The notes under the pieces were generated by a model that was not told the DNA's origin, did not search any database, and saw only the letters and a list, made by a program, of their open reading frames with translations. Shown piece after piece: positions 27,204 through 34,454 of a DNA stretch of 34,454 bases. The stretch spans positions 1 to 34,454 of the forward strand of contig JAHDQE010000021.1 of the NCBI GenBank assembly GCA_018433975.1, in the 5' to 3' direction. Made by a program: the position numbers and the translations under genes. Source of the stretch: Ornatilinea sp. GTDB lineage: Bacteria; Chloroflexota; Anaerolineae; Anaerolineales; Anaerolineaceae. The first letter of the stretch is position 1. Each line of letters opens with the position of its first letter.

Positions 27204-28091
27204 TTATGACTCCATGGCTAATTTAAGAGCTTCTTTCCAGTCCGGAAGCGCTACCCCAAAGGTTTGCTTGAATCGTGAACAATCCAAAGCCGAGAGTTTT
27301 GGCCTTTCTGCAGCTGTATTAAATTCTTCGGATTTAGCCGGCAAAACTTCTTTCACAACCTGTTCATCCTTATGAGGATCAAACTCGATTACGCTTTTGG
27401 CCCAGTCATATCTGCTTGCCAGTCCATCTCCGGCAAGATGATACACGCCTCTTTTCTCGCCCAACCAACTTTTTAATTCTTCTTTTTCGTGCTTGACCAA
27501 CATTTGCGCGGTGATCTCTGCAAGCATCCTAGCCCAGGTTGGGTTTCCCACTTGGTCATCTACAATTTTTATTGATTCATGCTTCCGAGACCAATGCAGT
27601 ACTTTTGTAACAAAAGAATCCCGTCTGAGGCTGTAAACGCAGCTGGTGCGAAAGATCAAATAATCGCCGCCAACTTGTTGAACGGCCTTTTCACCTTCGA
27701 GTTTCGTTTTTCCATACATATTGATGGGATTCACAGTATCTTCTTCTCGATAAGGCCTTCCTTTTTTACCATCAAACACATAATCTGTTGAATAGTGAAT
27801 CAAAACAGAACCCATTTGTTTTGCAAGTTTCGCTAATAATCCCGGGCCCTCGACATTTATAAATTTAGCAGTCTCGATCTCCGTCTCTGCACGGTCCACG
27901 GCCGTATATGCTACCGCATTATAGATGATATCCGGTTTAATCTCCAGAACGCAATCTTGTAATGCTTTTAATTCTAAATAGTTAACTTGCGGATAATCTA
28001 AAGCAATTACCTCACCGTGAGTCCTTAATGCTCGATCAAGCTCCCAACCCAGTTGCCCGGTATTGCCCAGTAACAATATTCGTGGATTCAT
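27204..28091 (-). CDS. rfbD: dTDP-4-dehydrorhamnose reductase
   Basis: A 295-residue extended short-chain dehydrogenase that makes dTDP-L-rhamnose, the last step of the pathway. It has the nucleotide-binding motif GNTGQLG (9-15), [12 protein letters not shown], the catalytic STDYVFDG and YGKTK (Tyr/Lys), and NPTWA. Its ATG overlaps the rfbA stop by 4 nt, and it is the last gene of the minus-strand polysaccharide unit. Only 18 nt separate its stop from that of the convergent dockerin gene, and only a small hairpin (AGTC/GACT near 27199-27212) is seen there. Confidence 0.96.
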   Translation of the reverse strand: MNPRILLLGNTGQLGWELDRALRTHGEVIALDYPQVNYLELKALQDCVLEIKPDIIYNAVAYTAVDRAETEIETAKFINVEGPGLLAKLAKQMGSVLIHYSTDYVFDGKKGRPYREEDTVNPINMYGKTKLEGEKAVQQVGGDYLIFRTSCVYSLRRDSFVTKVLHWSRKHESIKIVDDQVGNPTWARMLAEITAQMLVKHEKEELKSWLGEKRGVYHLAGDGLASRYDWAKSVIEFDPHKDEQVVKEVLPAKSEEFNTAAERPKLSALDCSRFKQTFGVALPDWKEALKLAMES

Positions 28092-28960
28092 TGCAGATCC
28101 TCAAGAAATCTCTTTAAATAAACTTTGTAAGTATTTTCTGATAACTGATCAACCAGGTTAGCTAATTGGTTTTGATCAATAAACCCCATGCGGAAAGCGA
28201 TTTCTTCCGGACAGGAAATCATCAATCCCTGGCGTTCTTCAACCGTTTGAATAAAATTTGCTGCCTGGAGAAGAGATTCGTGAGTCCCCGCATCCAACCA
28301 GGCCACACCCCTTCCCAGTACCTCTACATTCAATTCTCCCTTTTCGAGATAAACCATATTCAGATCCGTGATTTCCAATTCTCCCCTGGGAGACGGCTTA
28401 AGATTTCTTGCAACCCGAGTTACTTGCGAATCGTAAAAATAAACGCCCGGAACCGCAAACTTTGAACGGGGCTTCGCTGGCTTCTCTTCAATACTGGTAG
28501 CCCGTCCATTTTGATCAAATTGGACCACGCCATATCGGGAAGGATTGATGACAGGATACGCGAATATAATTGCACCATGGGTCAATGCAGCTGCAGATTG
28601 GAGGACTTTTGCCAGGCCCCGCCCATAAAATATATTATCTCCCAAAATTAAACAAACCGAATCGTTGCCAATAAATTTTTCTCCCACAAGAAAGGCATCC
28701 GCCAATCCCCTTGGCTCAGCCTGCTCAGCATACTCAAATTGCATTCCCCAATTCGCACCCGACCCAAGAAGGTCTTTGAAAAGCGGAAGACTTTCAGGAG
28801 TGCTGATCACCAGCACTTCCTGGATACCTGCCAGCATCAACATTGAAAGTGGGTAATAAATCATCGGCTTATCATAAACTGGCAACAATTGTTTACTGAC
28901 GCTGATTGTCAGTGGATGCAACCGTGTGCCCTTACCTCCCGCAAGAATAATCCCTTTCAT
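28088..28960 (-). CDS. rfbA: Glucose-1-phosphate thymidylyltransferase
   Basis: A 290-residue nucleotidyltransferase that forms dTDP-glucose from dTTP and glucose 1-phosphate, the committed step of dTDP-rhamnose synthesis. It has the signature [13 protein letters not shown] (6-18), [27 protein letters not shown] and EEKPAKPRS, with the length of RmlA. The family is inhibited by dTDP-L-rhamnose. GAGG overlapping the rfbC stop codon serves as ribosome binding site (12-nt gap), and the 3' end overlaps rfbD. Confidence 0.97.
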   Translation of the reverse strand: MKGIILAGGKGTRLHPLTISVSKQLLPVYDKPMIYYPLSMLMLAGIQEVLVISTPESLPLFKDLLGSGANWGMQFEYAEQAEPRGLADAFLVGEKFIGNDSVCLILGDNIFYGRGLAKVLQSAAALTHGAIIFAYPVINPSRYGVVQFDQNGRATSIEEKPAKPRSKFAVPGVYFYDSQVTRVARNLKPSPRGELEITDLNMVYLEKGELNVEVLGRGVAWLDAGTHESLLQAANFIQTVEERQGLMISCPEEIAFRMGFIDQNQLANLVDQLSENTYKVYLKRFLEDLQ

Positions 28961-28972
28961 CAGCCCTACCTC

Positions 28973-29521
28973 CTAGTAAACTTCTGCGTCCCGTAACCGA
29001 CAACCTCGAGAATCTTTTGCGGAAACGATGGGCGGATGACTGGCATCTACAGGCCAGGTGATTGCAATATCCTCATCGTTCCATAGAATTGTTCTTTCCC
29101 ATTCTGGCGAGTAAAAATCTGTCGTTTTATATTCCACCTCTGCCCATTCGCTCATTACATAAAAGCCATGCGCAAATCCCGGTGGGACCCAGATTTGTTT
29201 GCGCTCTTCCGTATCCAGGATTGTACCGACCCAATCACCAAAAGAAGGGGAATTTGAACGAATATCTACTGCCACATCGAATATTTTTCCGGAGACCACC
29301 CGCACAAGTTTTCCCTGGGGCTTTTTCAATTGATAGTGCAGCCCTCTGAGCGTGCCTAACCTGGAACCTGAATGATTGTCCTGGACAAAAACATTTGAAA
29401 TGCCCGCCACCTCGGCATATCGTTGTTGGTGATACGTTTCCATAAAAAATCCCCGCTCGTCCCCAAAAACTTTTAATTCGATGATCTTTACTTCCGGAAG
29501 CTTTGTTTCAATAACTTTCAT
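28973..29521 (-). CDS. rfbC: dTDP-4-dehydrorhamnose 3,5-epimerase
   Basis: A 182-residue cupin-fold epimerase that acts on dTDP-4-keto-6-deoxyglucose. It has DERGFFMETYHQQRY, QDNHSGS, LRGLHYQ with catalytic H62, and WVPPGFAHGFYVMSE. GGGGAG six nt before the ATG is a good Shine-Dalgarno. It is followed by rfbA and rfbD; the 4,6-dehydratase gene rfbB needed between RfbA and RfbC is not in the window and must be elsewhere. Confidence 0.96.
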   Translation of the reverse strand: MKVIETKLPEVKIIELKVFGDERGFFMETYHQQRYAEVAGISNVFVQDNHSGSRLGTLRGLHYQLKKPQGKLVRVVSGKIFDVAVDIRSNSPSFGDWVGTILDTEERKQIWVPPGFAHGFYVMSEWAEVEYKTTDFYSPEWERTILWNDEDIAITWPVDASHPPIVSAKDSRGCRLRDAEVY

Positions 29522-29591
29522 TTGATCTCCCCAATTTCAATAATTCTGGTTTGATATTTAATATCCCAAATTAATCCAACTTTATCCATTG

Positions 29592-31439
29592 TTACTCCAG
29601 TTGATTCGCTAATGCAAATGCCATTTCTGAAAGTTCTGTTTTTCCAATGGATTCCAACCAGGTACCATAAGTTTGGAGCTCTTGTTTTGCATTGGGAGTT
29701 TTTAGGAATAATGGATAAGCGTCTTTTTCAGCACCTGACCATAATTGGCTATACGCAAAATATTTCAAAATCCCTATATGTTCCGGTTCTTCGCCAAAAG
29801 CTTTCCCCAAATAATCTCGCGCAGTGATAAAATCTTGCCTCCTGAAAGCAATAATTCCTTCTCGATAATTTAAGGTTACGTTGTTAGAATCATATTGAAG
29901 AGCTTTATCAAAAAAGCGTTCCGCGGCCTGCGTCTCGATATTGTCAAAATCGCCAGGCGCCTGTTCTGGACATCCATTCAAACTCGTTTTTGCCAATGCC
30001 ACCGAGCCCAGATTTGAGTACCACATTGCCAGAAATTCATTCCGAAAGGCTGCAAAAACGGCCGCGATGATGATCACTGCAACCCCAAAGGCATAAACAG
30101 GGTTCCTTTGGGGACGTTCGATATCTCTTGCTTGGACTGTGATATCCTTCTCCCGAAAATCACAATTCAATGCTGCCATTATTCCGGGCAAAAAGATCAA
30201 GAAAGCCGTTCCCCCCAGTCCAAAAACCGCGTCTTCAAAAAATCCGGAAAACAACAAACACACAATGCTGGATAACACCCCAATTCTTAATATTCCTCGC
30301 TCCGCGTCTTCATCTTTCACATAAGTTTTTAAACTTATAAAAATATTTTGGACTTGAATAAAGACAAAGCTCAAAAAACCAACAAGACCCATTTCCAGCC
30401 ACAGGTCTAAATATAAATGATGCCCATAAGATAAATACAGATTAGAAATTTTTAAAATATATTGGGAATACACCCCGGAAAACGAAGCTAACCCACTGCC
30501 GGTAAAGAAAAAATCTCGCACGAGATAAATCACATTTTGATACAAAGACTGTCGTTCCTTCAAACTGGCAGAGTTTGATATTCTACTTCCAAAAAAAACG
30601 CTGCTTTCCTTAAAATTTAACATTACCCCCAGAAGAATCACAAAAATAAGAACAACTCCTCCCCCAACAGCAGCCCATTTTCGAATATTTGGAGTCGTAA
30701 AAAGCAAAAAGAACAAGAGCACACCAAAACCCATGGATAGAATCAGACCAACCCAAGCAGGTCGAGAGCCGCTCACAAACACGCCTGCCAACACCAGTAT
30801 AAGAGCAATCCAGATCAGTGTCTCCTCAAATGCTCCTTTATATTTCCGTCGAAGAATCCAGACCGAGATTAATGACGGCAAAAAAATTGCCAGTATACCT
30901 CCTAAAGTATCTTCATTCTGCTGAAAGGACTGAAAAATCGGGGGGCGAATAGCAGCCCATTTTGCAACCACTTTATTGACCAGATCAACATCCACAACCC
31001 GCAATTCCCATTGCTGCGTCAGTAAAAAGAAGATTGTCCAGAGTCCTCCAAAAACACCGGCCGCAATAATTATTTTATGGATGTTTTCCAATGGTTGAAG
31101 AGAAATAATCCCAAAAAGCAAACATGCCCCCAGAATCACCAAAAATTTTTTTATAGCTCCTTGTGGATCATAGGAAACTGTAACGGAAACTCCTGCCGCA
31201 ATCAAAAAGATCACTGCTGGAAGCAAAACATTCCAGATCTTTCGCTTGATTATAAAAAAACGATGCTTCAAATGAAGATAGAGTGAAGGTAAAAAGAGGA
31301 GTAAAGGCTGCCAGGTTAAGTCCTTATTCAGGCTCCATAAAATGGATAATACAAAGACACAGATAAAATCAATCATCAATATCTGTGTCTCAACCCGTTT
31401 CTGTTTTAAAGCCTTATGCGTTGCTGACGGACTATCCAA
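29592..31439 (-). CDS. O-antigen ligase/polymerase-like membrane protein with TPR tail
   Basis: A 615-residue protein with about twelve hydrophobic segments between 20 and 470 and a soluble C-terminal tail (about 480-615) that looks like TPR repeats (AAERFFDKALQYDSNNVTLNYREG). The Wzy_C/O-antigen ligase hallmarks are present: VSGSRPAWVGLILS, and in the large periplasmic loop SYGHHLYLDLWLEMGLVGF, the H-x2-Y...E-x-G-x2-G pattern. Such proteins polymerise or ligate undecaprenyl-linked glycans. The start is a TTG overlapping the preceding methyltransferase gene by 8 nt; the next in-frame ATG is about 21 codons in, still before the first TM, so the exact start is uncertain. Neighbouring genes supply rhamnose and methyl-branched sugars. 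Confidence 0.85.
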   Translation of the reverse strand: MDSPSATHKALKQKRVETQILMIDFICVFVLSILWSLNKDLTWQPLLLFLPSLYLHLKHRFFIIKRKIWNVLLPAVIFLIAAGVSVTVSYDPQGAIKKFLVILGACLLFGIISLQPLENIHKIIIAAGVFGGLWTIFFLLTQQWELRVVDVDLVNKVVAKWAAIRPPIFQSFQQNEDTLGGILAIFLPSLISVWILRRKYKGAFEETLIWIALILVLAGVFVSGSRPAWVGLILSMGFGVLLFFLLFTTPNIRKWAAVGGGVVLIFVILLGVMLNFKESSVFFGSRISNSASLKERQSLYQNVIYLVRDFFFTGSGLASFSGVYSQYILKISNLYLSYGHHLYLDLWLEMGLVGFLSFVFIQVQNIFISLKTYVKDEDAERGILRIGVLSSIVCLLFSGFFEDAVFGLGGTAFLIFLPGIMAALNCDFREKDITVQARDIERPQRNPVYAFGVAVIIIAAVFAAFRNEFLAMWYSNLGSVALAKTSLNGCPEQAPGDFDNIETQAAERFFDKALQYDSNNVTLNYREGIIAFRRQDFITARDYLGKAFGEEPEHIGILKYFAYSQLWSGAEKDAYPLFLKTPNAKQELQTYGTWLESIGKTELSEMAFALANQLE

Positions 31440-32610
31440 TGAATATCTCGGCGTTTAATCCCAATTCGAGGAGGGATTTCTGGATTTCTCCTCGGTACAT
31501 TGGGTTCAATATCATCACTATCTCAGGTTGATATTTTTTAAGAAATTCAGGAGAAACAATTTGTTGGCCGGTTCCCGCAACATATTTTCCCCATTTTCTT
31601 GGGTTTATATCAACCAGATAAGGAACGAACTTTTGAAGTGCCATTACGTTCGAGAAAGTAATGCCTTTGGAACCCGCACCCCAAACAACGGATCGTTTTT
31701 CATTTTTCGCCAGTTCATTCAGTTTTTTTCTCAATCGAATGACTTTTTGTCTATAGTTTTCCGCAAATTTTTTAGCCGTCTCTATGATACTTTCTATATC
31801 GAGCTCTTTCTTACTATCAACCATTGACTCATGAACAGGTTTTGCAAAAATTCTGAGAAACTGCCCAGAATAGGCTTCCCCAATTTCCATAACTTCAAAT
31901 TTACAAACGCGAAAAAGATAATCCAGAGAGGCTGGCGTAAAATAAGAACAATGTTCGTAAATAATGTCCCAGATTCCCATGTCCCGCAAAGTGTATAATG
32001 CATTCGGCACTTCAATATAAATAATTGTGTCTTCACAACCATCTAAAGTTTGCCGCACACTTCCAAGGAATTCCGCCGGATTTTCTAAATGCTCTAAAAC
32101 GTGTCGCGAACAAATCAAATCTGCCGGCTCTTCCAAATACTTTTTTGAGTAGAAGTCTCGGATAATTTCTACATTAGTTGGATCATCCGGGGAGGGCAGA
32201 TAACTTGGATCAAAGCCCAACCCTATATTATTTCCATACTTGCAGACCAGGCTGAGAAAATCGCCCCGGCCACTTCCTATTTCAATAACTTTTTTATTTC
32301 GAATACCGTAATCGTTGATAATATGATTCGCCAGATCTTCTGCATAATCTTGAAAAACTCTAGAATAATGCAAAGAATTCTCGTACTCTTTTTCGTAATC
32401 CATCAGGCCGGGATCAAACAAATAATTGTAAATATGCCCGCAGTTTTCACAAATACCTAAAGAAATATCCCCCTTGAAACCATTGAGTGCTTCTTCGCGT
32501 GTTTCCCACAATAAATTACAATGAACCGGCATTTGTTCAATTTCAACAAGAGGAATCACCTGATCGGATGTGCACACAGGACAAACCCACCGAGTATTCT
32601 GAAAAGCCAT
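31432..32610 (-). CDS. Sugar C-methyltransferase, copy 1
   Basis: A 392-residue class I SAM-dependent methyltransferase of the deoxysugar 3-C-methyltransferase type (TylC3/NovU-like). The N-terminal zinc-binding domain has C10/C13 (CPVC) and a second pair CENC near 53. The SAM site is KVIEIGSGRGDFL (about 103-115), followed by SRHVLEHLENPAEF. The C-terminal domain of this family follows, with VVWGAGSKG, LVDINPRKWGKYVAGTGQ and VMILNPMYRGEI. It would add a methyl branch to a nucleotide-linked keto-deoxysugar. A paralog lies 21 nt upstream, and the membrane glycan polymerase gene begins inside its 3' end. Confidence 0.88.
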   Translation of the reverse strand: MAFQNTRWVCPVCTSDQVIPLVEIEQMPVHCNLLWETREEALNGFKGDISLGICENCGHIYNYLFDPGLMDYEKEYENSLHYSRVFQDYAEDLANHIINDYGIRNKKVIEIGSGRGDFLSLVCKYGNNIGLGFDPSYLPSPDDPTNVEIIRDFYSKKYLEEPADLICSRHVLEHLENPAEFLGSVRQTLDGCEDTIIYIEVPNALYTLRDMGIWDIIYEHCSYFTPASLDYLFRVCKFEVMEIGEAYSGQFLRIFAKPVHESMVDSKKELDIESIIETAKKFAENYRQKVIRLRKKLNELAKNEKRSVVWGAGSKGITFSNVMALQKFVPYLVDINPRKWGKYVAGTGQQIVSPEFLKKYQPEIVMILNPMYRGEIQKSLLELGLNAEIFIG

Positions 32611-32631
32611 AATTATTCTCTTTTCACAAAG

Positions 32632-33810
32632 TTATACTGCTACAACTTCGGGATTTAATTCCATACGATTGAGATCTTTTTCAATATCACGACTATAAAT
32701 TGAATTCATCACGATCAGCAAATCGGGCTGATACTCTTTTAAAAACTGGGGAAGAACAATGGTCTGTCCGGTCCCTGCCATAAAAGTCCCTTCTTTTTTG
32801 GGGTTAATATCCACCACATACTCTATTTCATTTATGATTCCAAGCGTTGTAAGGAAAGCAACACCTTTAGAACCTCCACCCCAAATAACTATTCTTTTTC
32901 CTCCGGCGTAAAGATCCTTAATTTTTTCTTTCCACTGTTTTTGATTCTCAAGTACAGCCGTTTCGAATTCTTTAACTGCTTGTTTTAATTGCAGCACATC
33001 CTCTGAAGATACTGGCTTTTGATGTGCACCCTCAACCGGTTTTGCCTCTATCATTAAATATTGATCTTGATACCCTCGTTTAAGGTTGATTACATCAAAA
33101 CCGCACATCTTGAACAAACTGGAAAGCGAAGCAGAACTGAAATAGGAGCAATGCTCATAGTAAATATCCCAAAACGCACAATCTTTCAAAATGCGAATCG
33201 CGTCGGGCACTTGAAAATAAACAACTACTTTATCATCATTTTGTATCGACCGCCGTACCGTTTTCAGAAAATCTGCGGTCTGATCAATATGTTCAAGGGT
33301 CATTTTACAGCAAATGAAATCCGCTTTAAAATCTGTGTTTTCTTCGGGATAGAAATCTTTTACGATCTGAATTTTTCCTGTACCGACATCATTGAATTCA
33401 TGCGGAATATATGCGGGATCGAATCCCAGGCCCTCATTACCCCCCAGTTGACACAATAATTCAAGAAACTCACCCTGTCCACAACCAATTTCAACAATTT
33501 TTTTATCATACAATTTAAAGTCTTTAACCAAAGACTCTGCTAATTTATAAGCAAAAGAATTAAAAGTCGGGGAGTAGGACTGGGTAGACTCATATCCAGT
33601 AGAATATTCATGTAATTCCGGTTCAAAGACAAGGTTGCTTATAAAACCGCATTGGTTACAAAACCCTAGTTTTATATCACCGGTGGGATAATTAAGCGCT
33701 TCTTCTTTGGATTCCAATAAGCGCACACTGTGAACCGGGACATCATTAATCTCGTAAAAAACATCCAAGTCATTGGATCCACAATTAGGACAATATTGTT
33801 TTTGTTTCAT
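32632..33810 (-). CDS. Sugar C-methyltransferase, copy 2
   Basis: A 392-residue paralog of the next gene, with the same three-part build: zinc pairs C7/C10 (CPNC) and CNQC, the SAM motif KIVEIGCGQGEFLELL, CKMTLEHIDQTADF, the shared FWD(I)YYEHCSYF stretch, and a C-terminal domain with IVIWGGGSKG, VVDINPKKEGTFMAGTGQ and LLIVMNSIYSRDI. The two copies are clearly related over their full length but well diverged, so they probably act on different sugars or positions. I chose ATG 33810 (GGAG at 33824-33821, 10 nt away); a TTG one codon upstream (33813) is equally spaced for initiation. Confidence 0.88.
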   Translation of the reverse strand: MKQKQYCPNCGSNDLDVFYEINDVPVHSVRLLESKEEALNYPTGDIKLGFCNQCGFISNLVFEPELHEYSTGYESTQSYSPTFNSFAYKLAESLVKDFKLYDKKIVEIGCGQGEFLELLCQLGGNEGLGFDPAYIPHEFNDVGTGKIQIVKDFYPEENTDFKADFICCKMTLEHIDQTADFLKTVRRSIQNDDKVVVYFQVPDAIRILKDCAFWDIYYEHCSYFSSASLSSLFKMCGFDVINLKRGYQDQYLMIEAKPVEGAHQKPVSSEDVLQLKQAVKEFETAVLENQKQWKEKIKDLYAGGKRIVIWGGGSKGVAFLTTLGIINEIEYVVDINPKKEGTFMAGTGQTIVLPQFLKEYQPDLLIVMNSIYSRDIEKDLNRMELNPEVVAV

Positions 33811-33868
33811 CAAACTAGATCTCCAATAAAAAACAAGGGGCTAATATGAAAAGAATCTTTGTCTACAA

Positions 33869-34454
33869 TTATTCGGATATTGAGTTGACTTCAATATTAC
33901 CAAAAGTCACATCAGCCTCATGTGCCAGCAGCAACACCGAACCACTTTTAGGATCATCCGGATATCCTTCCGCAACCAAATCCCAATTCTCTGGTTCCAA
34001 ATCTTTCTCAGGCCATACTTTGAGCTTATAAATTGGCTGTTCCCGACCTGACGACTTGACACTCATTCGAAACAGATAAGTCTCATTGAATTCAAGCTTT
34101 TTACCCGAGGTATCTTTCGCAAGAGTTTCATTACGGCTTCCCAAGAATTGAAATTGTTCGACCCCGGAATCGTTAACCCACCGGTACCATCCAATAGCAC
34201 CCAATGGCAACCACCCGGATTTTGGCTGCCAACCTGCGCGAGGATAATCCGTATGCCCACTCCAATACACCAGCAGCCCCACAGCGGGGCCACCACTTGG
34301 ATGTCTCCAGCCATTCGGATTAAGGGCATGAACCGTTATCGGAACAACAATTTCATAATCTTCCCAGGATATATCCCCCACCGCAATCAAGCGATCGTAA
34401 CCTGCTTCCACAGTACGTACGCCCGAATCTTCAATTTTCCATAACCCATCCACG
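33869..34454 (-). CDS. C-terminal part of a lectin-like beta-sandwich protein, 5' end beyond window
   Basis: About 195 codons open to the window edge on the minus strand, ending at 33869; a GTG at 34453 is only one possible start and the frame probably continues upstream. The composition (many W, G and aromatic residues in alternating strands, such as YDRLIAVGDISWEDYEIVVP, then GGPAVGLLVYWSGHTD, and the end DVTFGNIEVNSISE) fits a concanavalin A/LamG-like or 3-keto-disaccharide hydrolase-like carbohydrate-binding domain, as found at the end of large exported proteins. Family assignment is by fold pattern only. It precedes the methyltransferase genes by 58 nt on the same strand. Confidence 0.6.
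   Translation of the reverse strand, partial: VDGLWKIEDSGVRTVEAGYDRLIAVGDISWEDYEIVVPITVHALNPNGWRHPSGGPAVGLLVYWSGHTDYPRAGWQPKSGWLPLGAIGWYRWVNDSGVEQFQFLGSRNETLAKDTSGKKLEFNETYLFRMSVKSSGREQPIYKLKVWPEKDLEPENWDLVAEGYPDDPKSGSVLLLAHEADVTFGNIEVNSISE

Noticed and set aside
1..34454. CRISPR arrays, tRNA or rRNA genes, insertion sequences
   Set aside because: I looked for regularly spaced repeats, cloverleaf-like segments, rRNA signatures and transposase motifs and saw none; short tRNAs could still be missed by eye.

Overview
The window (about 34.5 kb, moderate to low G+C, closely packed genes with many short overlaps) looks like a chromosomal segment of a fermentative anaerobe, most likely a Chloroflexota member of the Anaerolineae type. 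This is an inference from gene content: a soluble GAF-type NarL/LiaS-like kinase, AdhE, NuoE/NuoF-like NADH-oxidising subunits, large secreted PKD/dockerin proteins and a dTDP-rhamnose polysaccharide locus. No rRNA, tRNA, insertion sequence or CRISPR array was seen.

Left part (1-9.5 kb): the end-truncated gene of a tandem-fused MacB/FtsX permease (minus strand); divergently, a membrane PAS-PAS-PAS-GGDEF diguanylate cyclase; a GT-C type polytopic glycosyltransferase-like protein; a stand-alone LON-domain protein closed by a strong terminator; and a two-component pair (RsbRD-like/GAF/GAF histidine kinase and LuxR-type regulator) whose genes overlap by 4 nt.

Middle part (9.6-20.8 kb): an operon of a four-CBS-domain protein with NuoE-like and NuoF-like subunits, without any hydrogenase or formate dehydrogenase subunit nearby; a 1.05-kb stretch without an intact gene that holds a candidate structured RNA and two relics of one coding segment; adhE (minus strand) behind a near-perfect Rex operator, which points to control by the NADH/NAD+ ratio; then panD, proB, proA and, convergent across a bidirectional terminator, deoB. 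NuoEF-like NADH oxidation and AdhE both handle fermentation NADH, so this block reads as a redox-balance region.

Right part (20.9-34.5 kb): a translationally coupled pair of very large exported proteins, one a multidomain clan-A glycoside hydrolase-like protein (CBM, PKD, Ig-like, DUF5060, TIM barrel) and the other a beta-propeller plus alpha/alpha-toroid protein ending in a type I dockerin. Convergent to it, only 18 nt away, lies a minus-strand polysaccharide locus: an incomplete lectin-like protein, two tandem sugar C-methyltransferase paralogs, an O-antigen ligase/polymerase with a TPR tail, and rfbC-rfbA-rfbD for dTDP-L-rhamnose (rfbB is not in the window). Together these suggest synthesis and handling of a methyl-branched, rhamnose-containing surface polysaccharide.
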